Assembly: GCA_039995105.1 (NCBI GenBank)
Contig: CP146203.1
Coordinates: 2,356,001 to 2,420,000, forward strand
From: Jonesiaceae bacterium BS-20
GTDB taxonomy: Bacteria > Actinomycetota > Actinomycetes > Actinomycetales > Cellulomonadaceae
Direction of reading: 5' to 3'
Length of the DNA: 64,000 nucleotides
Positions within the stretch are counted from its first letter, which is position 1. The number at the start of each line of letters is the position of its first letter. A program made the position numbers and the translations under genes. The notes below the pieces were generated by a model, which worked only from the letters and a program-made list of their open reading frames with translations, ran no database searches and was not told the origin of the DNA. Below are positions 17,450 through 28,163 of the stretch, piece by piece.

Positions 17450-18990
17450 TTGTTCCCTTCAATGGTGGAAACGCTAATCTGGGCTGGCTCTTCGATGAAC
17501 TGGAGAGCTAGGCCAGGTACAAAACCGAGGATAAGCAGGAGTGCGATCAGCGGACCGACCACCCACTTTTCCCGGACGTTTAGGTCAGGCTTGTCCTTCA
17601 GGTCTTCTTGGATCGCCCCGGTGAAGATCTTTTGGTATGGCAACAAGATGTACAGTGCGGCCAAGATAACCACAATCGCCGCGATGATGGCTGCCCAGTT
17701 GTTCACACCAAATACGGCGATAAGCACCATGATCTCGGAGATGAACGGGGACAGGCCAGGCATGGACAGCGTGGCCAAGCCAACGGTTAGGAACACACCG
17801 GCCAAGACCGGGGTGACCTTTTGCATTCCGCCGAACTCGCCAATCATCTGCGACTCGCCCGTGCGTGAACGCAGGAAGAGGAAGCCGGCGATCAGGAACA
17901 GCAGTCCGGTGGCAAGCCCGTGGTTGATCATGTAGAAGTTAGCGCCTGCGGTACCCAGTTCAGTGAACGTGAAGATACCCAACACGATCACACCGAAGTG
18001 GGAAACGGACGTGTACGCAATCAGTCGCATGAGGTCACGCTGGCCTAGGGCTAGCAGGGCTCCGTAAATGATTGAGATAACTGCGAGTACCACAATGACC
18101 GGCGCTGCCCATTGGGCGGCGTTTGGAAATAGTGGCAGACACAGCGTCAGCATTCCAAAGGTTCCCACCTTGTCCAGTACGCCAACGAGGAGAACCGAGG
18201 TTCCCGCTGGGGCATGCTGGGTTGAGTCAGGCAACCAAGTGTGCACGGGGAACATTGGCGCCTTGACCGCAAAGGCAAGGAAGAAGCCGAGGAAGAGCCA
18301 CCGCTCAAGCGAGGTGTCGAGTGGCACGCCTACGAGGTTGTCAATGAGGAAACCTTGGGGACCACCGGGGCCCTTGAGGTAGAGCCCAATGACCGCAACC
18401 AGCATGACCAACCCGCCCACGAGGGAGAACAGGAGGAACTTCAGGGCCGCGTAGCGACGACGGGCGCCCTTACCAAAGACACCGATCATGAAGTAGACCG
18501 GAATCAGCATGGCCTCGAAGACCACGTAGAACAGGAATACGTCACGTGCCGCAAAGATCAAGACCATGAAGACTTCAAGGATCAAGACCAGTGCAAGGTA
18601 GTGCCGCAGTTTGCTTTGTGCGTCCTGCAGCTCCTGCGGGCCGGTAGCCTGCCCAACGCCCTGTTCCTTCCAGGCGGCGCCGATTACCAGTGGCACCAAG
18701 AGGACGGACAGACCAATCAGGAGCAGCCCAACACCGTTGACGCCCAGCGCATACGACGTTCCCATCTGCGGGATCCACTCATGCAGTTCTGTGAACTGCA
18801 TGGTCCCGGATGCGGAACGGTCGAAGTTGAGCAGAGCTCCGACGAATAACACAAGGGTGACTAGGGAGAATCCGAGTGCGATCTTCGTGGCCGCACCGGC
18901 CTTAGTCTTTGGAAGCGCCCACAATACGAGCGCACCTATGAGCGGGGTAACCGCCAAAATACTTAGCCAGGGCAAAGTTTCAAGTGACAT
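17446..18990 (-). CDS. nuoM: NADH-quinone oxidoreductase subunit M
   Basis: This 514-residue antiporter-like subunit of complex I starts LPWLSILAVTPLIGALVL. It shows the signature YVVFEAMLIPVYFMIG with the essential glutamate, VKAPMFPVHTWLPDSTQHAP, and a long series of hydrophobic helices. It acts as a proton channel in the membrane arm. It follows nuoL with a 13-base gap and overlaps nuoN by four bases. Confidence 0.95.
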   Translation of the reverse strand: MSLETLPWLSILAVTPLIGALVLWALPKTKAGAATKIALGFSLVTLVLFVGALLNFDRSASGTMQFTELHEWIPQMGTSYALGVNGVGLLLIGLSVLLVPLVIGAAWKEQGVGQATGPQELQDAQSKLRHYLALVLILEVFMVLIFAARDVFLFYVVFEAMLIPVYFMIGVFGKGARRRYAALKFLLFSLVGGLVMLVAVIGLYLKGPGGPQGFLIDNLVGVPLDTSLERWLFLGFFLAFAVKAPMFPVHTWLPDSTQHAPAGTSVLLVGVLDKVGTFGMLTLCLPLFPNAAQWAAPVIVVLAVISIIYGALLALGQRDLMRLIAYTSVSHFGVIVLGIFTFTELGTAGANFYMINHGLATGLLFLIAGFLFLRSRTGESQMIGEFGGMQKVTPVLAGVFLTVGLATLSMPGLSPFISEIMVLIAVFGVNNWAAIIAAIVVILAALYILLPYQKIFTGAIQEDLKDKPDLNVREKWVVGPLIALLLILGFVPGLALQFIEEPAQISVSTIEGNK

Positions 18991-19003
18991 TGTTCATCCC
19001 CTC

Positions 19004-20929
19004 TCAGTTCCAGATAGCAAAGACGACGATGAGCAAAATTACCAGTCCAGCCAGCATCAAGGTTGCGTAACTGCGTACGTAACCATTTTGGAGTTTCTGT
19101 AGACCAATACCGAGCGATCCGGCTAGGCGCCCAAGCCCCATGAAGCCACCATCGACGGCCTTCTTGTCCGCAAACACAAGCGTGCGGGTCAGGTGCTGTC
19201 CTGGCTCCATGAACAGGGCCTCGTTTACCTCGTCCTGGTATAGGTCGCGGCGTGCAGCCCGGGTCAAAGCTGAACCGGTTGGAGCCGTAGTTGGTACTTG
19301 GTTAGCACCGTACTGACGCCAAGCCAAGCCTGCCCCAAGCAGCACCACGATCAACGTCAGCGCGATCAGAACGGGCACTGGTAGGACCGGGGCGTGTTCT
19401 TGCAAGCCATCCGGATGTGTGACGGGGGCCAGCCAGTTAGTGAACACGTTGCCAAGGCCCAGAACGAGTCCCAGGAACGCAGACCCAACCGCAAGAATGA
19501 TCATTGGCCAAACCATCAAGGCCGGTGATTCATGCGGGTTGCGCTTTACCAAGTGCTTGGAGTCGTTGTTGGTCCAACGGGCCTTGCCGTGGAACGTCAT
19601 GAAGAACAACCGTGACATGTAGAACGCGGTGATTCCGGCTCCCACAAGGGTCACAATTCCAAAGACCCATGGCTGCCAGCCAATTCCGTCGTTCGCAGCA
19701 AACGCTGCCTCAATGATCTTGTCCTTAGACCAGAACCCTGAGAACGGTGGGATACCAAGGATTGCCAACCAGCCAAACCCGAAGGTAATCCAGGTAATCT
19801 TCATGACCTTGTTGAGCGCACCATAGTTGCGCATGTTGACGTCATCGTTCATGCCGTGCATGACGGATCCGGCACCGAGGAACATACCGGCTTTGAAGAA
19901 CCCGTGCGTCAAGAGGTGGAAGATAGCAAATGCGTATCCGATTGGGCCTAGACCCGCAGCGAGCATCATGTACCCAATTTGGGACATGGTCGAGGCGGCC
20001 AGAACCTTCTTGATGTCGTCCTTTGCACAACCCACGATCGCACCGAAGAGCAGGGTAATGGCACCCACGATTGCTACGACGAGCAACGCGGTTGGAGCGG
20101 CGGTAAAGACAACTCCGGACCGCACAATGAGGTAGACACCGGCGGTTACCATGGTGGCCGCGTGAATCAGTGCGGATACCGGGGTAGGTCCAGCCATGGC
20201 GTCTCCGAGCCAAGCTTGGAGTGGGAACTGCGCGGACTTACCGCAGGCGGCGAGCAGCAGCATCAGGCCAATGAAGGTCATCATGCCCTCGTTGGCTTGG
20301 CCCATTGCTCCTGCGCCACCGTGAACGGTTGCAAAGTCCACGCCACCAAAGGTTGCGAACATTGCACCGAGGGCCAAGATCATACCCACGTCTGCGACGC
20401 GGTTCATGATGAACGCCTTCTTAGCGGCCACTGCGTATTCGGGGTTGTGGTTCCAGAATCCAATGAGGAGGTAGGAAGCCAGACCAACGCCTTCCCAGCC
20501 CACAAACAACAGTAGGTAGGAGTTTGCCAGTACCAAGATCAGCATCGAGGCAATAAACAGGTTGAGGTAGGCAAAGAACCGGCGGCGGTCCTTGTCGCTT
20601 TCCATGTAAGCCACGGAGTAAATGTGGATGAGTGTTCCTACGAATGTCACCAAGATGACAAACGTCAGGGACAGCGTGTCGATCCGCAAACCGGCTTCAA
20701 GGGAGAAGTCTCCCGCCTTGATCCAGTCAAACAGGTGCCTATCAACGATGCGTTCACCGGCGGGTTTGCCCATGATGGCAAACAGTGCGCCCGCACCGAT
20801 CACAAAGGAAGCACCGGAGGCGATTGTGCCCAGCCAGTGTCCCCAGCTGTCCGAGCGACGCCCGGCCAGCAAAAGAATGGCGGCGCTCACCAGCGGAATC
20901 GCGATGAGGAGCCAAGAAATGTCAATCAT
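19004..20929 (-). CDS. nuoL: NADH-quinone oxidoreductase subunit L
   Basis: The 641-residue distal antiporter subunit of complex I contains LFVGWEGVGLASYLLIGFW, SAQFPLQAWLGDAMAGPTPV, SALIHAATMVTAGVYL and LTHGFFKAG, all invariant NuoL segments. The C-terminal lateral-helix region with its final anchoring helix is present (LMLAGLVILLIVVFAIWN). There is a 17-base gap after nuoK. Confidence 0.96.
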   Translation of the reverse strand: MIDISWLLIAIPLVSAAILLLAGRRSDSWGHWLGTIASGASFVIGAGALFAIMGKPAGERIVDRHLFDWIKAGDFSLEAGLRIDTLSLTFVILVTFVGTLIHIYSVAYMESDKDRRRFFAYLNLFIASMLILVLANSYLLLFVGWEGVGLASYLLIGFWNHNPEYAVAAKKAFIMNRVADVGMILALGAMFATFGGVDFATVHGGAGAMGQANEGMMTFIGLMLLLAACGKSAQFPLQAWLGDAMAGPTPVSALIHAATMVTAGVYLIVRSGVVFTAAPTALLVVAIVGAITLLFGAIVGCAKDDIKKVLAASTMSQIGYMMLAAGLGPIGYAFAIFHLLTHGFFKAGMFLGAGSVMHGMNDDVNMRNYGALNKVMKITWITFGFGWLAILGIPPFSGFWSKDKIIEAAFAANDGIGWQPWVFGIVTLVGAGITAFYMSRLFFMTFHGKARWTNNDSKHLVKRNPHESPALMVWPMIILAVGSAFLGLVLGLGNVFTNWLAPVTHPDGLQEHAPVLPVPVLIALTLIVVLLGAGLAWRQYGANQVPTTAPTGSALTRAARRDLYQDEVNEALFMEPGQHLTRTLVFADKKAVDGGFMGLGRLAGSLGIGLQKLQNGYVRSYATLMLAGLVILLIVVFAIWN

Positions 20930-20946
20930 TATGGTTGGACTCCCCG

Positions 20947-21246
20947 TCAGTTCTTCAGCAGGCTGATGTCATCAACTGACACGGTCCTGCGAGTTCGGTA
21001 GATGGACACAATGATTGCTAGCCCGACAACCACCTCAGCGGCGGCCACGGTCATGACAAAGAACGCCACGACCTGACCGGTGAGGTCACCGTGCATGCGG
21101 GAGAACGTCACAAACGCAAGGTTTGCCGAGTTCAACATGAGCTCAATACCCATGAACATGATGATGGCGTTACGGCGTAGTAGAACCGTTGCACCACCGA
21201 TGGTGAACAAGATGATTGCGAGATACAGGTAGTTTGCATACTCCAC
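20947..21246 (-). CDS. nuoK: NADH-quinone oxidoreductase subunit K
   Basis: The frame is open to 21315, but the true start is taken as GTG at 21246, one base after the nuoJ stop. This gives 99 residues, the standard NuoK length. Three helices follow, with the conserved glutamates in [13 protein letters not shown] and [11 protein letters not shown] that line the proton path. It ends [13 protein letters not shown]. It is translated in tandem with nuoJ. Confidence 0.94.
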   Translation of the reverse strand: MEYANYLYLAIILFTIGGATVLLRRNAIIMFMGIELMLNSANLAFVTFSRMHGDLTGQVVAFFVMTVAAAEVVVGLAIIVSIYRTRRTVSVDDISLLKN

Positions 21247-21247
21247 G

Positions 21248-22087
21248 TCAGCTGTCCTCGCCTTCAGTTTGCGTTGGCTTGTCAGATGAGTCGTTGCCTT
21301 CGCCGGCAGCGCCAATCTGTCGATCCCAGGTGCTTGGCTGTGGCTTGGACGCCGCGGTTAGCTCCTGAATCTCTGGGTCTTGAATAGCAGCCCGGTCCTG
21401 TTCACGGGTGCGGAGCACGCGTGAAATTGAGGACTCAACCGGCTGACCATACGGGTCAAGCGCTGGAACGTCCATGGCGTTACGCTGTGCGTACACACCC
21501 GGGGACGGAAGCGGCGTGAGGCGCTCGCCTGCCGCAACACGGGCATCGGCAAGTTCCTTTTGCCCAATTCGCTTGGTCAAGCGGCGCTGGTGTGTCAGGG
21601 TCAGCGCTGCAATTGCCGAGGTAATCAGCAAGATACCAACCAGTTCAAGCGGGAACACGAAGTTCCCCAGCAAGACCCGCGCCAGCTCGGCTGGGTTGTT
21701 GTCGAACGTGGCCTCGTGGCCTATGCCCGAGCCAAAGGTCATCCGTCCAAGGGTCGCCATGAAGACAATGGCCAAGCCAATGCCCACAAGCCAGCCCAAG
21801 AACTTTTGGCCCCGAATGGTTTCAACCAGGGACTCCGAGGTGTCCACACCAACGAGCATGATCACGAATAGGAACAGCATCATGACCGCGCCGGTGTACA
21901 CCACGATCTGGACGATCCCCAAGAATGGGGCCTCATTGGCAACGTAAAGTACGGCCATTGAGATCATGATGAAAATCATGCACAGCGTCGCATGCACGGC
22001 TTTACGGGCGAAAATAAGCCCGAGTGCGGCCAGCACCATGAGCGGGGCTATGCACCAAAACAAGATTGCTTCTGCACCGGAGGTCAT
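21248..22087 (-). CDS. nuoJ: NADH-quinone oxidoreductase subunit J
   Basis: The N-terminal 170 residues hold five hydrophobic helices with [18 protein letters not shown] and the pi-bulge-type helix [21 protein letters not shown] hydrophilic tail of about 100 residues rich in Gln, Pro and acidic residues follows, as is common in actinobacterial NuoJ. Total length is 279 residues. It overlaps nuoI by four bases. Confidence 0.94.
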   Translation of the reverse strand: MTSGAEAILFWCIAPLMVLAALGLIFARKAVHATLCMIFIMISMAVLYVANEAPFLGIVQIVVYTGAVMMLFLFVIMLVGVDTSESLVETIRGQKFLGWLVGIGLAIVFMATLGRMTFGSGIGHEATFDNNPAELARVLLGNFVFPLELVGILLITSAIAALTLTHQRRLTKRIGQKELADARVAAGERLTPLPSPGVYAQRNAMDVPALDPYGQPVESSISRVLRTREQDRAAIQDPEIQELTAASKPQPSTWDRQIGAAGEGNDSSDKPTQTEGEDS

Positions 22088-22785
22088 GACTGCACCACCT
22101 TGTTGTTGGCTACCGCAGAGCGGGCCGAGTCAAGCGAGCTTTCGTCCGGACGGTGTTCCTCGACCCAGTCGATCTGGTCTTGGGTTGGGCCGGTGACATC
22201 GCCCGAGTAGTAGTTCTTGTCTGTTGAGCCGCCAACCATTGGGTGCGGGCCCTTGAGCATGCCGTCGCGCAGCGGTGCCAGCAGGTCTTCCTTCTCGTAG
22301 ATCAGGCCTTCACGGGTAGGTCCGGCCAGTTCGTACTCGTTGGTCATTGTCAGCGCACGCGTTGGGCAGGCTTCAATGCATAGTCCACAGAAAATGCACC
22401 GCAGGTAGTTGATTTGGTAGACCGCACCGTAGCGCTCACCCGGTGAAACATGGGCGCCGTCTGGTAGGTCGGCGTTGTTGCCGCCCTCTACATAGATGGC
22501 GTCCGCTGGGCAAGCCCAGGCACACAATTCACAGCCAATGCACTTTTCAAGTCCATCTGGGTGGCGGTTGAGCTGGTGGCGTCCGTGGTAGCGCGGCTTG
22601 GTTGGTACCTTTTCAAACGGGTACTGTTCCGTGACCGTGGGGCTGAAGAATGAATTCAGCGTTACCCCGAACCCGGCGATTGGCGCGAGTGCCTTTTTAA
22701 GCCCCGTTGCGGGAGGCATTGCGGACTGGTATTCGTCCGCGCCCGCAAGTTCATTCGGGGTCTGGCCAATTGGTTTCTCACTCAT
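22084..22785 (-). CDS. nuoI: NADH-quinone oxidoreductase subunit I
   Basis: The start at 22785 is fixed by GGAGG a few bases upstream and by protein similarity; the longer open frame is antisense noise. The 233-residue peripheral subunit has two ferredoxin motifs, [12 protein letters not shown] and [12 protein letters not shown], which bind the two [4Fe-4S] clusters N6a and N6b. Between them lies the usual YQINYLRC linker. It passes electrons from NuoG towards NuoB. It overlaps the nuoH end by eight bases. Confidence 0.95.
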   Translation of the reverse strand: MSEKPIGQTPNELAGADEYQSAMPPATGLKKALAPIAGFGVTLNSFFSPTVTEQYPFEKVPTKPRYHGRHQLNRHPDGLEKCIGCELCAWACPADAIYVEGGNNADLPDGAHVSPGERYGAVYQINYLRCIFCGLCIEACPTRALTMTNEYELAGPTREGLIYEKEDLLAPLRDGMLKGPHPMVGGSTDKNYYSGDVTGPTQDQIDWVEEHRPDESSLDSARSAVANNKVVQS

Positions 22786-24136
22786 CGCCAGCCTCCTTAT
22801 GTTTTGTTTCGATCTGGGTGAGGGACACCGGCGCGCTACTTGGCGATGCCTGTGCCTGCGCTGCTCGGCGAGCTGCGCGTGGTGATGGTGACAGGGTTTG
22901 TCCCGGCATTGGTGGCACGGGGAATCCGTCCGCAAACGCGTCGAACTCTTCGCTTACCCGAGGAGCAGATGCCTGCTCGGCTTCGAGCGCTGCCCGCTTT
23001 GCGGTCGCCTTGCTTTCCAGCACCAGGCTGATGATCAGCACCACTGCGGCGATTCCGGCAACGATGAACAGCACCGGTCGTGCGTCCATACCGTTGAACT
23101 GCTGGAATCCCTGGAACACGGCGAGAATAACGATCCATGCCAAGGCAAATGGGATCAGGACCTTCCAACCGAAGACCATGAATTGGTCGTACCGGAACCG
23201 CAGCAATGTGCCTCGGACCCAGACGAAGAAGAACATCATGCCCCAGACCTTGACCAGGAACCAGAGCAGTCCCCACCAGCCCTCATTGAACATGCCGTCG
23301 TTGATTGCGGAGATTGGCCATGGTGCACGCCAGCCACCGAGGAAGAGGGTGGTTGCTACCGCGGATACGTTGAGCATGTTGATGTACTCAGCGAGGTAGA
23401 ACCAGGCGAACTTCATGGACGAGTATTCGGTTGAGTAGCCAGCTACGAGCTCACCCTCAGCCTCTGGGAGGTCAAATGGCAGACGGTTGACTTCACCCAT
23501 CATCGAGATCACGTAGATCAGGAATGCCGGCATGAGTGGTAGGAACCACCAGATTTGTTCTTGGCTACCTACAATCTCTCCCGTTGACATGGAACCGGCC
23601 ATGATGAACACGGAAACCAGGGATAGGCCCATGCCGAGTTCATAGGAAATGATCTGTGCTGAGGAACGCACGGCACCGATCAGTGGGTAGGTGGATCCGG
23701 AGGACCAACCACCGAGCACAATGCCGTAGACACCAACGGCGGCGCAGGCCAACACGTATAGGGTCGCAACCGGGAAGTCGGTCAACTGGAGTGGGGTAAC
23801 AATATCCGTGAACGGAATCTTTACCTCAGGACCCATCGGAATAACCGCGAAGACGAGCAACGCGGTAAACACCGAGATCATCGGGGCCAGAATGTAGACC
23901 ACCTTGTCCGCGGCCTTAACCGTGATGTCTTCCTTGATCAAGAGCTTTGCCGCGTCATAGACCGACTGCAGCAAACCAAATGGTCCGTTCACGTTTGGTC
24001 CGGGACGCACTTGCATGCGTCCAATGACGCGGCGCTCAAACCAGATCGCGATGATCACGGAGGTCAGTAGGAAAACAACGATCAAGACGGACTTGATCAG
24101 ATACGTCCAGAACGTATCAGTTGAAAAGTCACTCAT
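22778..24136 (-). CDS. nuoH: NADH-quinone oxidoreductase subunit H
   Basis: This membrane subunit forms the quinone entry site with NuoB and NuoD. It shows [17 protein letters not shown], the strongly conserved [18 protein letters not shown] with the quinone-site acidic residues, and [20 protein letters not shown]. At 452 residues it is longer than enterobacterial NuoH because of a 70-residue hydrophilic C-terminal tail rich in Ala, Pro and Ser. It shares one base with the nuoG stop. Confidence 0.95.
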   Translation of the reverse strand: MSDFSTDTFWTYLIKSVLIVVFLLTSVIIAIWFERRVIGRMQVRPGPNVNGPFGLLQSVYDAAKLLIKEDITVKAADKVVYILAPMISVFTALLVFAVIPMGPEVKIPFTDIVTPLQLTDFPVATLYVLACAAVGVYGIVLGGWSSGSTYPLIGAVRSSAQIISYELGMGLSLVSVFIMAGSMSTGEIVGSQEQIWWFLPLMPAFLIYVISMMGEVNRLPFDLPEAEGELVAGYSTEYSSMKFAWFYLAEYINMLNVSAVATTLFLGGWRAPWPISAINDGMFNEGWWGLLWFLVKVWGMMFFFVWVRGTLLRFRYDQFMVFGWKVLIPFALAWIVILAVFQGFQQFNGMDARPVLFIVAGIAAVVLIISLVLESKATAKRAALEAEQASAPRVSEEFDAFADGFPVPPMPGQTLSPSPRAARRAAQAQASPSSAPVSLTQIETKHKEAGDE

Positions 24137-26814
24137 TACGCTCCCTTCCCTTCGCTTGGCACTGCGCGTACGGCCACAACATCGCCGCTACGAGCTTCCA
24201 GGGTTTGGTTTACCTTGGAGCCGGGTGAGTTCTGTGGAACCCAAACGACGCCATCAGACATGTCACACACCACAAGCGGCAGCGTGATGGTTCCCGAGTT
24301 CGTTGATACTCGTACCTGCGTTGCGGATCCGAGGTTCAGGTTCGTGGCGGTCGCCTGCGAGACCCGTGCTACCGGGGTCTTCGCCGTGCCAGCGAGGAAC
24401 GGTTCAGCAATTTGCAGGGCCCCGTCATCGAGTAGCAGGTGCCAGGTCGCCAGTACGGCTTCCTGTGCCCCCAATACGACTGGCTCGGCAGCGGCCGCAC
24501 TTGGCGTTGCCACTCGGTTGCCGTCCCACGGACCAATCTGGTCAATTTCCCCACGTACGCTTGCCAACTCGGCAACGTTCAGTGGCGCACCTAGTTGCTC
24601 CGCGAGCATGGAAAGCACTCGGTGATCTGGCAGGGCTGAGGTTTCCAAGGCGCGACCAAACGGACGCACCCGGCCTTCCCAGTTCCAGTACGCACCGGCA
24701 CGCTCAGCCGGTGGTGCTACGGGTAGCACCACGTCAGCCAACTCGGTAACGTCGGACTCGCGGACCTCTAGGCTCAGCACAAAGTCTGCCGCAGCCAGTG
24801 CACTACGAGCGGCCGACGGGCTGGCTAGGTCGGTTAGTTGGAGTCCTCCCACGACTACACCGCGCAGTTGGCCGGTGTTGAGCGCGTCGATCATTTGATC
24901 GGCGTTGCGTCCGGGGGTGGTCGGAAGTGAGTCAACACCCCAAACCGCTGCCATGTCTACCCGGGCTGCAGAGTCTGCAACCGGACGTCCACCGGGCAAG
25001 AGGTTTGGCAGGCCGCCCATTTCTACGGCCGCCCGCTCACCAATACGGCGCGGAATCCACGCGAGCTTGGCACCGGTGTGCGCCGCCAACTGCTGGGCAG
25101 CAGACAATGCACCCGGGCTTGCCGCCAGGCGTTCACCAACGATGATGATGGCTTGGTCGCCGGCCTCTGCCAGGGCACTCGCTGCTGCTGCAACCTCTGA
25201 CGGCACGTGGTCTGCGGCTTGGTTCGCACCAATGGCCGCAAGGATCTCGGCTTCAGTGCCAGGTACGGCAGGGATCAGCGTCGCTCCCACATTGCCAATG
25301 CGAGCGAGCCCGCGCGAGGCAAAGGGTGCTACTGCAAATGTGGCTAGTTTTCCAGAACGCGCTGCCTTGCGCAGGCGTAGGAAAACGACTCCACCTTCTT
25401 CTTCGGGTTCAAAACCGGCCAGAAGAACGACCCGAGCCTTTTCCAGATCACCAAACGTGACCCCAATACCGGACCCGGCTACGTTGGCTCCAAGGAAGTC
25501 GAGTTCCTCGTCGCTTGATACTCGGGCACGGGCATCGATGTCGTTAGTTCCCAGAGCGACCCGGGCAAACTTGGCGTATGCGTAGTTATCCTCGATGGTC
25601 AGGCGACCACCGGGCAGAACACCAACGCCACCTTGTCCACGATCATCAAGCATCGCGGCCTTTCGCAGGCCGTTAGCCGCAAACGCAAACGCTTCGTTCC
25701 ATGAGGCCGGGCGCAGTTCACCGCGGTTGCCAGCTGCATCTCGCTCACGAATCAGTGGGGTAGACAGACGGCCCTTTGCGCTTTGCCACGTAAACGCAAA
25801 GCGGTCCTTGTCTGTGATCCACTCTTCGTTGACGACTGAGTCGTCGCCTGCAAGGCGCCGCAGCACGGTGCCCCGGCGGTGGTCCACGCGGATTGCGGAA
25901 CCGGAGGAATCGTGTTCGCTGATTGCCGGTGTGGAAACCAGGTCGAATGGCCTGGACCTGAACCGGTAGGCGGAGCTGGTGAGGGCTCCCACAGGACAGA
26001 TCTGGATGGTGTTTCCGGAGAAGTACGAAGAGAACAGTTGGCCGGATTCATCTGCGGTTGCCGCGCCAACGGGCGCCTCGCCGGCGGGGGTTGCCGCCCT
26101 GGCACTTTCCGTGATGATGTCCGGGTTGTTTGCCCCGGAGACATCACGGGAGTCAACTAGGCCGACCTGCTTTGGCTCGTACCCGCCGCATCCACCGACT
26201 GGTTCTTGGGCAAAGCCCAAGATGCCCTCGTCAAAGCGACCAATTTGTTGCTCGGCGCCGCGCTCTTGGAGCGCAATAAAGTTGTCGCCCGCAATCTGCT
26301 CGGAGAACCGGGTACAACGTTGGCACAGGACACAGCGTTCACGGTCAAGCAGAATCTGTGTGGAGACCTTGATTGGCTTAGCAAATGTCCGCTTGACATC
26401 GATGAAGCGACTTTCCGCGTCACCGTGGCTGAGCGACTGGTTCTGGAGGGGGCATTCGCCACCCTTGTCACAGACCGGGCAGTCAAGCGGGTGGTTGATC
26501 AGCAGCAGCTCGAGCATTCCGCGCTGGGCCTTCTCCGCAACCGGTGAGGTTTCTTGAGTGAAGACCTCCATTCCCGGTGCGGCCTCGAGCGTGCACGATG
26601 CCTGTGGTTTAGGCATCGGACGCACGTTACCTTCGCGGTCCGGCATGGAAACGTCCACGAGACACTGGCGGCAGGCGCCGACTGGCTCTAGAAGTGGGTG
26701 GTCACAGAACCTAGGGATTTCAATCCCCAGTTGCTCTGCCGCGCGAATAACTAGGGTGCCCTTAGGTACCTCGGTCTCGACGCCATCAATCTTGAACTTA
26801 ATGTTCTCGCTCAC
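24136..26814 (-). CDS. nuoG: NADH-quinone oxidoreductase subunit G
   Basis: The 892-residue peripheral subunit starts with a [2Fe-2S] ferredoxin-like domain (IEIPRFCDHPLLEPVGACRQC). A His/Cys [4Fe-4S] site follows (LLINHPLDCPVCDKGGECPLQ), then CVLCQRCTRFSEQIAG, and NTIQICPVGALTSSAYRFR leading into the molybdopterin-oxidoreductase-like domain. It carries several clusters along the electron path from NuoF. It overlaps nuoF by four bases. Confidence 0.95.
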   Translation of the reverse strand: MSENIKFKIDGVETEVPKGTLVIRAAEQLGIEIPRFCDHPLLEPVGACRQCLVDVSMPDREGNVRPMPKPQASCTLEAAPGMEVFTQETSPVAEKAQRGMLELLLINHPLDCPVCDKGGECPLQNQSLSHGDAESRFIDVKRTFAKPIKVSTQILLDRERCVLCQRCTRFSEQIAGDNFIALQERGAEQQIGRFDEGILGFAQEPVGGCGGYEPKQVGLVDSRDVSGANNPDIITESARAATPAGEAPVGAATADESGQLFSSYFSGNTIQICPVGALTSSAYRFRSRPFDLVSTPAISEHDSSGSAIRVDHRRGTVLRRLAGDDSVVNEEWITDKDRFAFTWQSAKGRLSTPLIRERDAAGNRGELRPASWNEAFAFAANGLRKAAMLDDRGQGGVGVLPGGRLTIEDNYAYAKFARVALGTNDIDARARVSSDEELDFLGANVAGSGIGVTFGDLEKARVVLLAGFEPEEEGGVVFLRLRKAARSGKLATFAVAPFASRGLARIGNVGATLIPAVPGTEAEILAAIGANQAADHVPSEVAAAASALAEAGDQAIIIVGERLAASPGALSAAQQLAAHTGAKLAWIPRRIGERAAVEMGGLPNLLPGGRPVADSAARVDMAAVWGVDSLPTTPGRNADQMIDALNTGQLRGVVVGGLQLTDLASPSAARSALAAADFVLSLEVRESDVTELADVVLPVAPPAERAGAYWNWEGRVRPFGRALETSALPDHRVLSMLAEQLGAPLNVAELASVRGEIDQIGPWDGNRVATPSAAAAEPVVLGAQEAVLATWHLLLDDGALQIAEPFLAGTAKTPVARVSQATATNLNLGSATQVRVSTNSGTITLPLVVCDMSDGVVWVPQNSPGSKVNQTLEARSGDVVAVRAVPSEGKGA

Positions 26815-28163
26815 AGGTGGCCTCCCACTGACGAAAGTGCGGAGCGTTGCTTTGGGGTGTACTCAAACAGCGCTGAGCGTTCTGGTGGGAACAACTCACG
26901 AGCAGGGGTGGTCATGCCAGCTTCGAATTCCTCACGGAAGTATTGAATAGCCGAGGTGATCGACGACGTGGCACCGTCACCAAGCGCACAGAAAGCACGG
27001 CCCAGAATGTTGTCACAGGTATCCAGGAGGGTTTCAATATCGCCCTGCTGTCCCTGGCCAAGCTCAAGCCGCTTCAAAATCTGCTTCAGCCAGTACGTAC
27101 CTTCGCGGCACGGGGTGCACTTGCCACAGGACTCGTGGGCGTAGAAGTCGGTCCAGCGACTGACAGCGCGCACCACGGAGGTGGTTTCATCAAAGATCTG
27201 CAGCGCACGCGTTCCCAGCATGGAACCCGCAGCCGCAACCGACTCGTAGTCAAGCGGAATATCTAGGTGATCCTTGGTGAACAAAGGTGTGGAAGATCCA
27301 CCCGGGGTCCAGAACTTCAGTTCCCGTCCACCGCGCATACCGCCGGCCATGTCGAGCAGTTCCCGCAGGGTAATTCCGAGGGGCGCTTCATACTGGCCCG
27401 GACGTGTCACGTGGCCCGATAGTGAGAAGAACCCATTACCCGTCGAGCGTTCGGTTCCCATTGAGGTGAACCAGTCGGCCCCGCGATTAATGATCTGTGG
27501 GACCGATGCGATCGATTCCACGTTGTTGACCACCGTTGGGCGAGCGTAGAGTCCGGCCACAGCTGGGAATGGAGGCTTAAGACGAGGCTGACCGCGCCGT
27601 CCTTCGAGTGAGTCCAGTAGCGCCGTCTCTTCACCACAGATGTATGCCCCGGCACCGGAGTGCACGGTGATGTCCAGGTCAAAACCGGTGCCCTGGATGT
27701 TCTTGCCCAGGTATCCGGCCTTGTATGCTTCCTCAACCGCGTTGAGCAGGCGACGTTGCACGTGGACAACTTCGCCGCGGATATAGATGAACGCGTGGTT
27801 GCTGCCAATAGCGTATGAGGTGATGATGATGCCCTCGATCAAGAACTGGGGGGTGGCCATCATCAGTGGGATATCTTTACAGGTTCCCGGCTCGGCTTCA
27901 TCGGCGTTGACTACGAGGTAGCGTGGTCCACCGTCATCAGGAGGCAAAAAGCCCCACTTCATTCCGGTTGGGAATCCTGCTCCTCCGCGTCCGCGCAGGC
28001 CTGAGTTCTGAATGCTCTTGGTGACCGTTGCAGGGTCTTGTGCGAAGGCCTTCTTCAGGCCCTCATAGCCACCGTTGGCAAGGTAGGTCTCAAGCGTCCA
28101 CGAGTTTGGGACGTCCCAGAACGCGCTCATCACCGGCGCGAGGACGGTTGGTTGGGTAGTCAC
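26811..28163 (-). CDS. nuoF: NADH-quinone oxidoreductase subunit F
   Basis: The NADH-binding flavoprotein subunit has 450 residues. The NADH/FMN site shows GLRGRGGAGFPTGMKWGF and YICGEETALLDSLEGRRGQP. The N3 [4Fe-4S] cluster cysteines lie in HESCGKCTPCREGTYWL, with the fourth in GRAFCALGDGATS. It oxidises NADH at the tip of the cytosolic arm. It overlaps nuoE by four bases. Confidence 0.96.
   Translation of the reverse strand: MTTQPTVLAPVMSAFWDVPNSWTLETYLANGGYEGLKKAFAQDPATVTKSIQNSGLRGRGGAGFPTGMKWGFLPPDDGGPRYLVVNADEAEPGTCKDIPLMMATPQFLIEGIIITSYAIGSNHAFIYIRGEVVHVQRRLLNAVEEAYKAGYLGKNIQGTGFDLDITVHSGAGAYICGEETALLDSLEGRRGQPRLKPPFPAVAGLYARPTVVNNVESIASVPQIINRGADWFTSMGTERSTGNGFFSLSGHVTRPGQYEAPLGITLRELLDMAGGMRGGRELKFWTPGGSSTPLFTKDHLDIPLDYESVAAAGSMLGTRALQIFDETTSVVRAVSRWTDFYAHESCGKCTPCREGTYWLKQILKRLELGQGQQGDIETLLDTCDNILGRAFCALGDGATSSITSAIQYFREEFEAGMTTPARELFPPERSALFEYTPKQRSALSSVGGHL

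Noticed and set aside
18241-18849. 202-codon plus-strand open frame
   Set aside because: It is antisense to nuoM, with no ribosome site and a composition expected from the reverse strand of a hydrophobic gene.
22707-23399. 230-codon plus-strand open frame
   Set aside because: It is antisense to nuoH and nuoI, which are unmistakable.
24905-25585. 226-codon plus-strand open frame
   Set aside because: It is antisense to nuoG; long shadow frames are common opposite GC-rich genes.
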